Below, in pieces: positions 33,914 through 42,904 of a DNA stretch of 63,012 nt (the stretch's first letter is position 1; each line of letters opens with the position of its first letter). The stretch covers positions 1 to 63,012 of the forward strand of contig CAZHXQ010000002.1 of the NCBI GenBank assembly GCA_964536465.1, read 5' to 3'. Made by a program: the position numbers and the translations under genes. A model generated the notes under the pieces. It did not search any database and was not told the DNA's origin. It was given only the letters and a program-made list of their open reading frames with translations. The DNA comes from Mesolinea sp964536465 (lineage in GTDB: Bacteria > Chloroflexota > Anaerolineae > Anaerolineales > Anaerolineaceae).

Positions 33914-35173
33914 ATGTTTATTGATTCTGTAGTGCTTCAAATTGCCTCTGGAAAAGGTGGTGACGGTATTGTCCATATGCATCGCGAAAAATTCCGCCCC
34001 AAGGGTGGGCCTGACGGCGGCGATGGCGGAAAGGGAGGGGATGTGATCTTTAAGGTCAATCCGACCATGAATACCCTCAATCGGTTTCATTACAACCAAA
34101 AATTTTTTGCAAAACCCGGCAAGAACGGCGGACCTTCCAACCGCAGCGGTCGTTCTGCCCCAAATCTGGTTATTGAGGTGCCGCCGGGCACCATTATCTA
34201 CGATGACGAAACAGCTGAACTGATTGGCGATCTTGTGCTTCCCGGTCAAACGCTGACCGTGCTTAAGGGCGGGCGGGGTGGCCGCGGAAATCAGCATTTT
34301 GCCACCAGCCGCAACCAAATGCCCCTGACCGCAGAAAAGGGGGAACCAGGCGAAGAAATGACAGTTCGGCTTGAATTGAAGCTGATTGCGGACGTGGGGC
34401 TGGTTGGCCTGCCCAATGCTGGTAAATCATCGATTTTAGCCGCCACAACCAATGCCACCCCCAAGATTGCTGCTTATCCTTTCACCACGCTTGAACCAAA
34501 CCTGGGCGTCGCGCAATTGAACCTGGACACAACCATGGTCATGGCGGATATCCCCGGTCTGATTGAGGGCGCTTCAGAAGGCGTGGGGCTCGGCTTCGAA
34601 TTCCTGCGCCATATCCAGCGGACGCGCATTCTTATCCATGTATTGGATGGTCTCAGTGAGGACCCCTATGAGGACTTCGTGACCATCAGCAGTGAGTTGG
34701 ACATGTTTGAAGAAAAGCTGGGCAGTTTGCCCCAGATTGTGGTGTTGAATAAAATGGACCTGCCGATGGTGGCAGAAAAATTCCCTGCTCTGGAGCAGAA
34801 ATTCGCTGCTGAAGACATCGAGCTGATGCCGATATCAGCTGTTACCCATATGAACCTGAAAGAACTGATGTGGAAAGCCTGGAACAAACTGCAGGAACTT
34901 CCGGTTGAGCCGGTTGAAACGGCTCTGCCGATCTACCGCACAGACGAAGACCCAGATGCCTTTGAAATTGAGAAGACGGATGAAGGCTATGTGGTCACAG
35001 GCAAACGCATCGAACGTGCCGCCGCCATGACCTACTTCGATCAACCTGGTTCTGTGCGCCGCTTCCAGAGATTCATGGCTGGAATCGGGGTTGATAAGGC
35101 TCTGAAAGAGGCGGGTATTGAGGAGGGCGAAACGGTCTTTATCGGTGAGTGGGAGTTAATCTGGCAAGATTAA
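33914..35173 (+). CDS. obgE: GTPase Obg (CgtA)
   Basis: 419 residues. The glycine-rich Obg fold (ASGKGGDGIVHMHREK, GGDGGKGGDV, up to about 157) is followed by a G domain with GLPNAGKSS (165-173), TTLEPNLGV, DIPGLIEGAS and LNKMDLP. A C-terminal OCT domain follows (about 345-419, ERAAAMTYFDQPGSVRRFQRF). Obg is needed for 50S assembly and is linked to the stringent response. The OCT domain is characteristic of Gram-positive-type and Chloroflexota Obg. It converges on the deoxynucleoside kinase gene with 5 bases between. Confidence 0.96.
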   Translation: MFIDSVVLQIASGKGGDGIVHMHREKFRPKGGPDGGDGGKGGDVIFKVNPTMNTLNRFHYNQKFFAKPGKNGGPSNRSGRSAPNLVIEVPPGTIIYDDETAELIGDLVLPGQTLTVLKGGRGGRGNQHFATSRNQMPLTAEKGEPGEEMTVRLELKLIADVGLVGLPNAGKSSILAATTNATPKIAAYPFTTLEPNLGVAQLNLDTTMVMADIPGLIEGASEGVGLGFEFLRHIQRTRILIHVLDGLSEDPYEDFVTISSELDMFEEKLGSLPQIVVLNKMDLPMVAEKFPALEQKFAAEDIELMPISAVTHMNLKELMWKAWNKLQELPVEPVETALPIYRTDEDPDAFEIEKTDEGYVVTGKRIERAAAMTYFDQPGSVRRFQRFMAGIGVDKALKEAGIEEGETVFIGEWELIWQD

Positions 35174-35178
35174 TACTA

Positions 35179-35880
35179 TTAAGCATGGAATAGCCTTGAT
35201 TCAAAACTGCTGTCTTGCGCGGGTGTTTCCAGAAAAAGATCTGAATGTGTTTCAATGCAGCGACCAATGCCAACAATGACTTCCTGTAAATGACGGGGAT
35301 TGTTGACAAAGTCATAGAGCTGGCTGTTAATCGTGAGGGTCGGGCTGTGCTCATATTCGCAAGCCCATTGCTGATAAAACGAATCGAGCAGGCGTAAATA
35401 ATCGGGATCGATGGTTTCTTCAATAGAGCGTGCCCGGCGTTGAATCCTTTCCACCAGGGTCTCCACCGGGGTAATGAGACGGATCAGAAGCGTAGGTTTG
35501 GGCAGCGTCTTGAGCACGAGGTCATAGAGTTTGATGTAAGCCTGGTAATCCCGCTCAGACAGATTGCCCATTGCGTGTAGAGCCCGCACGAATATGTGGG
35601 CGTCTTCGTAAATGCTGCGATCCATAACGGCAGACTGACCCGACCTGGAGAGGTTTTCAATTTCAAGCGCGCGATTTCCGAGGAAATACATCTGCAGATG
35701 AAAGGCCCACGATTTCATATCAGCATAAAAATCAGCCAGGTAGGGGTTGTCAGCAACCGACTCGTAGGACGCCTGCCACCCGAAGTGAGCGCTGAGTAGC
35801 TGAGTTAACGAAGTCTTACCGCTGCCGATGTTTCCTGCCAGCACAAGCAGGCGTTGGTTTGGTTCCAGTCTGCGGCTCAT
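35179..35880 (-). CDS. deoxynucleoside kinase
   Basis: 233 residues from the ATG at 35880, one base after the nrdJ stop; upstream codons in frame lie inside nrdJ. P-loop VLAGNIGSGKTSLTQLL, the ERS-like DRSIYEDAHIFVRAL, and the arginine lid RIQRRARSIEETID. This is the dGK/dAK/dCK family, which salvages deoxynucleosides to dNMPs in the cytoplasm. Its place directly after the ribonucleotide reductase makes dNTP supply the theme of this operon. The preferred nucleoside cannot be stated. Confidence 0.92.
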   Translation of the reverse strand: MSRRLEPNQRLLVLAGNIGSGKTSLTQLLSAHFGWQASYESVADNPYLADFYADMKSWAFHLQMYFLGNRALEIENLSRSGQSAVMDRSIYEDAHIFVRALHAMGNLSERDYQAYIKLYDLVLKTLPKPTLLIRLITPVETLVERIQRRARSIEETIDPDYLRLLDSFYQQWACEYEHSPTLTINSQLYDFVNNPRHLQEVIVGIGRCIETHSDLFLETPAQDSSFESRLFHA

Positions 35881-35881
35881 G

Positions 35882-38455
35882 CTAACACTCACTGTGACCA
35901 CAGGTGTAACACTTGCGGCAGCCCTCTTCGTTGATCATGGTGGCTTCGCCGCACTCCGGGCAGAGTTCGCCGACGGGGTGAAAGGCAGTCTGCTGAGGAG
36001 CCATGGGCAGTGGCGTGCTTGTTACGGCAGGGCTTGAGGTATCAGAATCCTCCTGTCTGTCCTTATAGAGGTATTCATCCAGGGCTTTTGAGATGCCATC
36101 CGGAAGCGAGCGCACCCGGTTGATGCCAAAGCCGAGCGAGCGGCCGCCGCCGATCCCAGCCAACTGGTCGAGAATGATGCGCAGGCGCTCGCGCGGTTCG
36201 ACCGGAGAGGCGATGCGCAAATTATAGGAGATCAGGCGTCCGATCGCCTCGGAATGGGCGGCGGTTTCAGATCCGGCCTTGGCGGTGTTTACGAAGACTT
36301 CAAATGGTTGGTCTTCTCCATTCTCATTAATGGTCACAAAAGCTTTACCCAGCGGTGTATCAATGGAGTAGGTGTATCCATGCAGAGCTCTGGGGCGGGG
36401 CTTTTTGCTTACCCGCCAGAGATTTAATTGACCGCCGACGTCCTGGCCATACAGCGGGATTTTGGATACATCCATAACTGCATCCTTCTTTTCCATGGTT
36501 TCTCTGGTTTCCAGGACAACCTTATCCCGCGAACCGGTGATGTAGACTGTAATTCCCTTGCAGCCCAGCTTCCAGGCCAACATGAAGGCGTCAAAAACTT
36601 CTTCCTCGCTGGTGTAGGCAGGAAAGTTGATGGTCTTGCTCAGGCTGTTATCAACGAAGCGCTGCAGGGCGGCCTGGATATGGATGTGTTCATCAGCTGT
36701 GACCTCGGAGGAGACAACAAAAATGTTACGAATATGCAGGGGCAGCTGTTCGATATGCTGACAGTTGCCTTCTTCGAGTACTTTTTCAATGATATCGTTT
36801 TTCTCTGTCTCGCTCAGGTCGACCGCGTCCAGGGCTTCCTGGAAAAGGGGACTGACGTAGTTAAGTACCAGGTCCTTGCCTTTGTCGTTGACATGGCGGA
36901 CGTAGGCAAGCGCGAAGACCGGTTCACAGCCGTAGCCCTCAACCCCGGCAACCGTGCCAATCGTGCCGGTAGGCGCTATAGTGGTTTGGGCGGCATTGCG
37001 GATGCCATGAGCCTGGATGCCCTGGCTGATCAAACCCCAGTCCAGGTATGGGCGCTGCCAGTTGCGGGTGTAGGGTGAAAGTGGGCTGGGGGCTTCCCAT
37101 TTAAGATCCTGGGGATCGTAGATACTTCCTGAGATAGCAGGGAAAGCGCCGTGTTTTTCTGCCAGTTCGATGCTGGTTTCCATGGCGAAATAACGGACAT
37201 ATTCCATCACCTGACCGCAAAATTCGAGAGATTCCTCAGAACCATAACGGACGCCGCAATGATACATCAGATCTGCCAGCCCCATGATGCCCAGTCCGAT
37301 CCGACGGCAATTCATGGCTGCCTGGCGCAACTCGGGCACAGCCGGGACGTAAGCGTTCTTGTCGACCACGTTATCCAGGAAGAGCGTGGCGGTTTTGGTG
37401 CTCTGGCGCAGTTTGACCCAGTCGACCGTGCCATTTTCGCCGAAGTGTCGCGCCAGGTTAATGGAGCCAAGACAGCAGTTTTCGTAGGGTCCCAGCCACT
37501 GTTCCCCGCAGGGATTGGTTGCTTCGAGTTCGTAAAGATGGGGGACGGGGTTTTGCCGATTGGCCGCATCGATGAAGAGCGCTCCTGGTTCTCCGTTGTG
37601 GTGAGCTTGTTTGACAAACTTTTTGAATAGCTCACGGGCTTTGACAGTCTGATAAATTCGGATGGGCATTCCGGCGTTTTCTGCTTCGGTAATTGTGCCG
37701 CTAAATTTTTTATACTCGGGGGAGTTGACATCCGGGAAACGCAACTCCCACTCCAGGTCCTCTTCCACCGCTTTCATGAAGTCGTCAGTTATCGCCAGCG
37801 AAATATTAAAGTTGGTGATCGCGGTCTCACTGGTTTTGCAGACGATAAAATCTTCCACATCGGGATGGTCCACACGTAAGACCCCCATATTCGCACCTCG
37901 GCGGGTTCCGCCCTGGGCGATTTCACCGAAAGAGTTGTCGTAAACTTTCAGGAAGCCAACCGGACCGGTGGCCTGCCCGGCAGAGGCCTTGACGATGGAA
38001 CCCGCTGGACGCAGACGGGAGAAATTGAAGCCATTGCCTCCGCCGGTCTGTTGAATGAGGGCGGCATTGCGCAGCGTGCTGAAGATCCCGTCTTCCGCGC
38101 GCCCCATATCATCCGATATGGGCAGCACAAAGCAGGCAGCAAGCTGTCCCAGAGGTGTCCCCGCGCCCGTAAAAGTGGGTGAGTTGGGAAAGAAAGATTT
38201 GCTCACCAGCAGGTGATAGTACTCTCGTGCTCTCTGATCATGGTTGTCCTGGTTTTCGGGGGTATCCGAAACGTGCCAGGCAATCCGCCAGAACATTTCA
38301 TCGATGGTTTCGACAGGTTTGCCATCCTTATCGTGGCGCAGATAACGTTTGGCAAGGATTTGACGGGAATTCTCGGTTAGGTCGATGGAAGGCAAATCCT
38401 GTGGTCGTGGCGGGGTTGGGAATAAGCCCATGCTGGTGGGTGTCTGGTCGATCAT
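35882..38455 (-). CDS. nrdJ: adenosylcobalamin-dependent class II ribonucleotide reductase
   Basis: 857 residues, a full-length class II NrdJ. Conserved features are SPTFTGAGTPLGQLAACFVLP (first active-site Cys), QTGGGNGFNFSRLRPAG, ATNPCGEQWLGPYENCCLGS (radical Cys region) and IAPTGTIGTVAG. The C-terminus has a Cys cluster (CPECGEATMINEEGCRKCYTCG), a zinc-binding and thiol-relay tail. It reduces ribonucleotides with a 5'-deoxyadenosyl radical and needs no oxygen. It is 17 bases downstream of nrdR and shares its promoter. Confidence 0.96.
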   Translation of the reverse strand: MIDQTPTSMGLFPTPPRPQDLPSIDLTENSRQILAKRYLRHDKDGKPVETIDEMFWRIAWHVSDTPENQDNHDQRAREYYHLLVSKSFFPNSPTFTGAGTPLGQLAACFVLPISDDMGRAEDGIFSTLRNAALIQQTGGGNGFNFSRLRPAGSIVKASAGQATGPVGFLKVYDNSFGEIAQGGTRRGANMGVLRVDHPDVEDFIVCKTSETAITNFNISLAITDDFMKAVEEDLEWELRFPDVNSPEYKKFSGTITEAENAGMPIRIYQTVKARELFKKFVKQAHHNGEPGALFIDAANRQNPVPHLYELEATNPCGEQWLGPYENCCLGSINLARHFGENGTVDWVKLRQSTKTATLFLDNVVDKNAYVPAVPELRQAAMNCRRIGLGIMGLADLMYHCGVRYGSEESLEFCGQVMEYVRYFAMETSIELAEKHGAFPAISGSIYDPQDLKWEAPSPLSPYTRNWQRPYLDWGLISQGIQAHGIRNAAQTTIAPTGTIGTVAGVEGYGCEPVFALAYVRHVNDKGKDLVLNYVSPLFQEALDAVDLSETEKNDIIEKVLEEGNCQHIEQLPLHIRNIFVVSSEVTADEHIHIQAALQRFVDNSLSKTINFPAYTSEEEVFDAFMLAWKLGCKGITVYITGSRDKVVLETRETMEKKDAVMDVSKIPLYGQDVGGQLNLWRVSKKPRPRALHGYTYSIDTPLGKAFVTINENGEDQPFEVFVNTAKAGSETAAHSEAIGRLISYNLRIASPVEPRERLRIILDQLAGIGGGRSLGFGINRVRSLPDGISKALDEYLYKDRQEDSDTSSPAVTSTPLPMAPQQTAFHPVGELCPECGEATMINEEGCRKCYTCGHSEC

Positions 38456-38472
38456 AGTTATACCTCTGGTAA

Positions 38473-38928
38473 TTATTCTTCTTCGGTCAACAAATGGTTA
38501 ATTTCATCGCGGATGGTATGCAGGTCATCCATGCGAAGGTAGACAATGGCATAGCGAATATAGGCAATGTGGTCAATTTCTTTCAGCCCTTTGACCGCAA
38601 GGTCGCCCACTATGCGGGAATTAATTTCGGAACGGCCTTTTTTCTGCAATTCCGATTCGATATCGTTTACAAGTTGCTCAATTTGGGCGGCAGGGATCGG
38701 GCGCTTTGAGCAGGCCATTCGCAGACCGGCGCGCAATTTCTCGCGATCGAACTCCTCGCGCTTGCCGTCCCGTTTAATCAAGAGCGGAGTGGTGAGGATG
38801 GGACGCTCAAAGGTGCTGAAACGTTGATGGCAGTTGTTGCATTCGCGCCTTCTGCGAATTCCACCTTGAGCCTCTTTATTGGTATCGACGACACTGGTAT
38901 CCCTGTGCTGACAATATGGGCACTTCAT
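38473..38928 (-). CDS. nrdR: transcriptional repressor NrdR
   Basis: 151 residues from the ATG at 38928, chosen because KCPYCQH is the invariant start and GAGGAG lies 8 bases upstream. The zinc ribbon has C3, C6, C30 and C33 (RRRRECNNCHQRFSTFE). An ATP-cone domain follows with PLLIKRDGKREEFDREKL. NrdR senses ATP/dATP and represses ribonucleotide reductase genes. It is the first gene of nrdR-nrdJ-kinase and has two matching operator boxes in its own leader, so it should autoregulate the whole operon. Confidence 0.97.
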   Translation of the reverse strand: MKCPYCQHRDTSVVDTNKEAQGGIRRRRECNNCHQRFSTFERPILTTPLLIKRDGKREEFDREKLRAGLRMACSKRPIPAAQIEQLVNDIESELQKKGRSEINSRIVGDLAVKGLKEIDHIAYIRYAIVYLRMDDLHTIRDEINHLLTEEE

Positions 38929-38945
38929 CAAGAAATCTCCTCTTA

Positions 38946-38991
38946 CCCCTATATATTGGGGTCGTTGCAAATGAACCCCTAAATGTAGTAT
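38946..38991 (-). promoter_or_regulatory. pair of NrdR boxes
   Basis: Two boxes match the NrdR core CwAtATaTwG. CTATATATTG at 38949-38958 is an exact match inside an ACCCC...GGGGT palindrome, and CTAAATGTAG at 38979-38988 has two changes. Their starts are 30 bases apart, about three helical turns, as known for NrdR operators. They lie between the -10 and the nrdR start codon. Confidence 0.8.
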
Positions 38992-38994
38992 CAG

Positions 38995-39023
38995 ATTTTA
39001 GCACGGACAGAGCAACTGAACAA
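38995..39023 (-). promoter_or_regulatory. nrdR-nrdJ promoter
   Basis: -35 TTGTTC (39018-39023), a 17-base spacer and -10 TAAAAT (38995-39000) on the minus strand. The upstream NrdR box starts about 7 bases after the -10, so a bound repressor would cover the transcription start. Confidence 0.6.
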
Positions 39024-39448
39024 GGATAAACGTTGCAGAATCACCTTAAATTTTCGGTGGTTCTCTGGATGTCAAAACATACACGCACAGACCGGTAATT
39101 CTATACTGGCAGAACCGAAAATTGACCTGCCAGTGAATAGTGGTGAGAGGGCAGCTGAAATTGTTAACAAACCTTGCAGGGGCATGCGATAGATATTGCC
39201 GCAGTACTTCGCGTAGACAAATGCGAGCCGTTTTGTGATCCTGCAGGCAAGTAGGAGCCAACACAGAAACTATAATGGGAACAGATTATTTACCTTGAGC
39301 ATACAGACTGGTGGGTTGGCAAGGGAGGATGGAATTGCTAACCAAGAACAGATAAGTCGGCTACCAGGGGGTAAGCGCAGAGGAATATGCTCCTCCCTCA
39401 AAACGAGGGAGGAGGTTAAATGCAACCTGGAGAGGAGTCCATCACAGG
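39024..39448. other. 425-base gene-free stretch between ftsZ and nrdR
   Basis: No convincing gene. It holds an inverted repeat (AATTTTCGGT at 39049-39058 against AGAACCGAAAATT at 39111-39123, loop about 50 bases). A perfect 10-bp hairpin (CTCCTCCCTC / GAGGGAGGAG, 39390-39414) lies 35-59 bases past the ftsZ stop on the minus strand. The hairpin lacks a T-run but is well placed to end or stabilise the dcw transcript. Confidence 0.5.
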
Positions 39449-40603
39449 TCAGCGGGAATTTTTGTCTCTGCGCATGAAGGCGGGTACATCCACGTCCACG
39501 TCTTTGGTGTAGATGTAGCGCTCCTGCGTGGCAGATCCGCCTGATTTGGTGGGATCCTTCTGTCGATGAGACTGATCAGAACCGCTGAGGGGTTCTAATT
39601 GCTTTGGGTGCGAAGTCGGTCGAAAAAAACTCTGCTCTCCCTCACTCGAAGAGGAACTGCCGTCAAAACCAGTCGCGATCACGGTGATGCGGATATTGTC
39701 ACCCATGCTTTCGTCAACTACGGCACCAAAGATCAGGTTTACATCCGCACTGGCGGTTTCCTTGATGATGGCGGCTGCCTGGTTGACTTCAAACAGCGAA
39801 AGGTTAGGACCTCCGGTCACGTTGAACAGGATACCGTGCGCTCCACTGATAGTGACGTCCAGAAGTTGGCTGGAGATAGCCTGTTCAGCGGCGATGCGGG
39901 CACGATCTTCGCCAGAGGCCTGTCCAACAGCCATCAGGGCGGCACCACCTTCGGACATGATCGTGCGAACGTCGGCAAAATCGAGGTTAATCAAGCCTGG
40001 GATAGTAATAAGTTCTGAAATTCCCTGAATGCCCTGACGCAGCACGTCATCCGCCAGGCGGAAGGCGTCATTGAGACCGATGTTTTTGGTGACGATCTGG
40101 AGCAGACGGTCGTTGGGGATAACGATCAGCGTGTCGGCGTGTTCTTTGAGTGCCAGGGCGCCCTGTTCAGCGGATTTGGCGCGGTGGGAACCTTCGAAAC
40201 CGAAAGGACGGGTAACCACACCGATAGTCAGCGCGCCAATCTCTTTGGCGATCTGAGCCACGACAGGTGCCGCTCCGGTTCCAGTGCCACCGCCCATACC
40301 CGCAGTGACAAAGACCATATCACTTCCTTTGAGGACTTCGTAGAGGTCTTCGGCTGATTCTTCAGCGGCAGCCTTACCGATTTTCGGGTCACCTCCGGCG
40401 CCAAGACCACGGGTGGCTTTGTCGCCAATGCGAACACGATATTGCGCCTGCGACTTCAGCAGGGCCTGAGCATCGGTATTGATGGCGATGAACTCAATCC
40501 CCTGCAAACCTTCAGCGATCATGCGGTTGACCGCGTTGCAGCCTCCACCGCCTACGCCAACAACTTTGATTCTTGCGAATGATTCAGACTGTTTTGCTTC
40601 CAT
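39449..40603 (-). CDS. ftsZ: cell division protein FtsZ
   Basis: 384 residues from the ATG at 40603, which has GAGGAG 9 bases upstream; the frame extends 19 codons into ftsA. The tubulin fold is clear: VGVGGGGCNAVNRM (16-29), the signature GGGTGTG (104-110), the T7 loop NLDFADVRTIM and the C-terminal binding peptide DVPAFMRRDKN. It polymerises into the Z ring with GTP. An Ser/Gln/Pro-rich linker lies before the tail. Last gene of the dcw cluster. Confidence 0.98.
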   Translation of the reverse strand: MEAKQSESFARIKVVGVGGGGCNAVNRMIAEGLQGIEFIAINTDAQALLKSQAQYRVRIGDKATRGLGAGGDPKIGKAAAEESAEDLYEVLKGSDMVFVTAGMGGGTGTGAAPVVAQIAKEIGALTIGVVTRPFGFEGSHRAKSAEQGALALKEHADTLIVIPNDRLLQIVTKNIGLNDAFRLADDVLRQGIQGISELITIPGLINLDFADVRTIMSEGGAALMAVGQASGEDRARIAAEQAISSQLLDVTISGAHGILFNVTGGPNLSLFEVNQAAAIIKETASADVNLIFGAVVDESMGDNIRITVIATGFDGSSSSSEGEQSFFRPTSHPKQLEPLSGSDQSHRQKDPTKSGGSATQERYIYTKDVDVDVPAFMRRDKNSR

Positions 40604-40635
40604 TTTTTTGTCTCCTCTATTTATTGCATTGATGA

Positions 40636-41880
40636 TTAGGGTAGTATGCGCTTCAGCCAATCCTTCAGCCCATCCGCTTTGGGCTTCTGGTTAGACCTTT
40701 TACCATTTCCAGATCGCTCGGGAGCAATCTGGGTAGTTTCACTGAATAAAATGCCCCAATTGAGCAAGCCAACGCTGGTGGCGTAGGCGGGGCTGCTGAT
40801 CTGATCGGTCAGCCCGACCATTTTTTCTGGTCTGGCGATTCTCACTGGCAGGTTGAGAATGCTGGCGGCCATTTTTTGAATGCCGGGCAATTTGGCGCCA
40901 CCGCCAGTCAGGATAATGCCGGCCGGGAGCATGGAATCGTAACCGGAGCGTTTGATCTCCTGTTGCACCATGATCAAAATTTCTTCGACGCGGGCCTCGA
41001 TGATGTTCACCAACTCGCGGCGCTCTACTTTACTGGCTTGTTCGGAGCCGAAGGCGACAATATTGAAGAAATCGTCTTCCTCGATGTCCGCCAGCACAGC
41101 ATAGCCGTGCTGGAGTTTGACCTCTTCAGCCACATCCAGCGGTAGGCGCAGCCCCTGGGCGATGTCGGAGGTAATGTGGTTGCCGCCGATAGTCAATACG
41201 TTGGCATGAAAGACATCTCCTTTGACATAAATCGCCACACCGGTTGTGCCGGCGCCCAGGTCGATCACCGCCACGCCCATTTCCCGTTCGGTCTCAGATA
41301 GGATGGCTTCGCTGGAGGCGAGAGGGTTGAGCACGAATTGAGAGACGTCGATGCCGGCCATTGAGACGCACTGACGCAGGTTTTCCATTGTCGAGGCAGC
41401 GCTGGTGATGATGTGGGCTTCCACTTCCATGCGGTAGCCGTGCATCCCCACCGGTTGGCTGATATCTTCCTGACCGTCAATGTTGAAGCCGCGCTGAATC
41501 ACGTGGACGATCTCGCGATTGTGGGGGACGGCAATTGCCTGCGCAGAGTCCAATGCGCGGTAGACATCTTCCTGATCGATGACGCGTCCTGAAATCCCAA
41601 CCGCGCCTTTGCTGATAGTTGATGACACCTGCGTGCCAGCCAGGTTGACGATGGCGCTGTTGATCTCAAAACCTGATGTGCGTTCGGCTTTCTCGATCGA
41701 CCGAGCGATCGCCTCTGAGGCGGCGTTGATATCATTAACGGTTCCTCTGCGGATTCCCTGAGAGGGTTCAATGCCCACCCCGAGGATGCGCAAGTTGGTT
41801 CCATTCTCCACGCGGGCGACCAGCGTACAAACTTTTGATGTGCCGACATCCAATCCAACGACAATTGCTTCTTCTTCCAT
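40636..41880 (-). CDS. ftsA: cell division protein FtsA
   Basis: 414 residues, actin-like ATPase: VVGLDVGTSKVCTLVA (phosphate 1), the 1C subdomain region, VIDLGAGTTGVAIY (phosphate 2) and IILTGGGAKLPGI (adenosine). The C-terminus ends in an amphipathic, basic GLKDWLKRILP helix that would anchor it to the membrane. It tethers FtsZ. It starts one base after ftsQ and ends 32 bases before ftsZ. Confidence 0.97.
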   Translation of the reverse strand: MEEEAIVVGLDVGTSKVCTLVARVENGTNLRILGVGIEPSQGIRRGTVNDINAASEAIARSIEKAERTSGFEINSAIVNLAGTQVSSTISKGAVGISGRVIDQEDVYRALDSAQAIAVPHNREIVHVIQRGFNIDGQEDISQPVGMHGYRMEVEAHIITSAASTMENLRQCVSMAGIDVSQFVLNPLASSEAILSETEREMGVAVIDLGAGTTGVAIYVKGDVFHANVLTIGGNHITSDIAQGLRLPLDVAEEVKLQHGYAVLADIEEDDFFNIVAFGSEQASKVERRELVNIIEARVEEILIMVQQEIKRSGYDSMLPAGIILTGGGAKLPGIQKMAASILNLPVRIARPEKMVGLTDQISSPAYATSVGLLNWGILFSETTQIAPERSGNGKRSNQKPKADGLKDWLKRILP

Positions 41881-41881
41881 G

Positions 41882-42904
41882 TTAATGCTCCAAACGATAA
41901 TAAGGTGCGTGTAGAAATTCCATGCTGATTAATACTGGTTGCAAGTTCCTTTCCAAAATCGCGCTAACGATATGGTCGTATTCAATCAGTTTCATGTCAA
42001 TACTGTTCGTGTTTGTCCCAAAGAAAACCTGCCAGCCGTGGGGGTCAGTCCAACCCAGTCCCTTTTCCAGGTCGTACAACATGGCGGTGTCGGCAGGTTT
42101 AATGCCATTCAGTTTCTGAACCGCCAGAACAAAGGCAGGGTCAATTGGAGGCAGGACCTGGGAGGCATCCGCTTCGTTTTTATTCTCTGCGGACTCGACA
42201 GATTTGGAGTCAACAAATCCAAGTGCAAAGGGCGGGGCGGTATTGGCATAGACGCGGATCGGCAGGTTGGCTTCGCCACGCACCGTGAAAGTAAAGCCAT
42301 CCTGGTCAATCCAGAAGAGTTCTTGCTCATTTTCCAGCCAGAGGATGGCCGGAATACGTTCCTCAATGGCCACATTGAGACTGTCGGGCAGATCGATGGA
42401 TACCTGTGCCCGCTTGATATCGGGGAAAGTGGCCAGGATCTGGCTTTCGACCTGGGCAGGCTCAACATGAATGATAGATTCGCCAGTCACGTTTAAGACC
42501 GCTTTGACTTCCTCAGAGGGCACCCGTACGCCGCCAGTTAAAGTGACTGTATCAATTATGAAAGTGCTCGAATTGAGCATCATGTACAACAGAACAACGG
42601 CCGCCAATGACAGGACGGTGGAGAGCCAGCGCCAGCTAAGACTGATGCGGGGCAGGGAGGGTAAACGGACTTCGCTTCCAGGCGTAGTGGTGGGTAGGTA
42701 GATTTGCCTGCGCTGACGATTCGAGGTTGTGTAAGGGCGGGATGAACTGTAGGTGTTATGACGCGATATCACCCGCGAAGCGTTGCGGGCATCGCGCGAG
42801 GTTCGTTCCAAAGGCCGCGGAATTGGTTTGCGCTGGACCTTTTCGATCTTACGGCGGGCCCGAACCTGGTCTGCTCTCGAGAGATTATTCGGGATCTTAG
42901 CCAT
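41882..42904 (-). CDS. ftsQ: cell division protein FtsQ/DivIB
   Basis: 340 residues from the ATG at 42904, preceded by GAGG and overlapping the ddl end by 8 bases; the frame would otherwise start within ddl. A basic cytoplasmic tail of about 80 residues precedes one transmembrane helix (about 90-110). A POTRA domain follows (FIIDTVTLTGGVRVPSEEV, then a conserved IEERIPAILW) and then the beta domain. It links the Z ring to septal wall synthesis. The long Arg/Ser-rich N-tail is notable. Confidence 0.9.
   Translation of the reverse strand: MAKIPNNLSRADQVRARRKIEKVQRKPIPRPLERTSRDARNASRVISRHNTYSSSRPYTTSNRQRRQIYLPTTTPGSEVRLPSLPRISLSWRWLSTVLSLAAVVLLYMMLNSSTFIIDTVTLTGGVRVPSEEVKAVLNVTGESIIHVEPAQVESQILATFPDIKRAQVSIDLPDSLNVAIEERIPAILWLENEQELFWIDQDGFTFTVRGEANLPIRVYANTAPPFALGFVDSKSVESAENKNEADASQVLPPIDPAFVLAVQKLNGIKPADTAMLYDLEKGLGWTDPHGWQVFFGTNTNSIDMKLIEYDHIVSAILERNLQPVLISMEFLHAPYYRLEH

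Noticed and set aside
39235..39477. Plus-strand frame of 80 codons in the ftsZ-nrdR gap
   Set aside because: Its predicted product is low in structure and unlike any family, and it runs into the 3' end of ftsZ. A nearby TATAAT has no -35.
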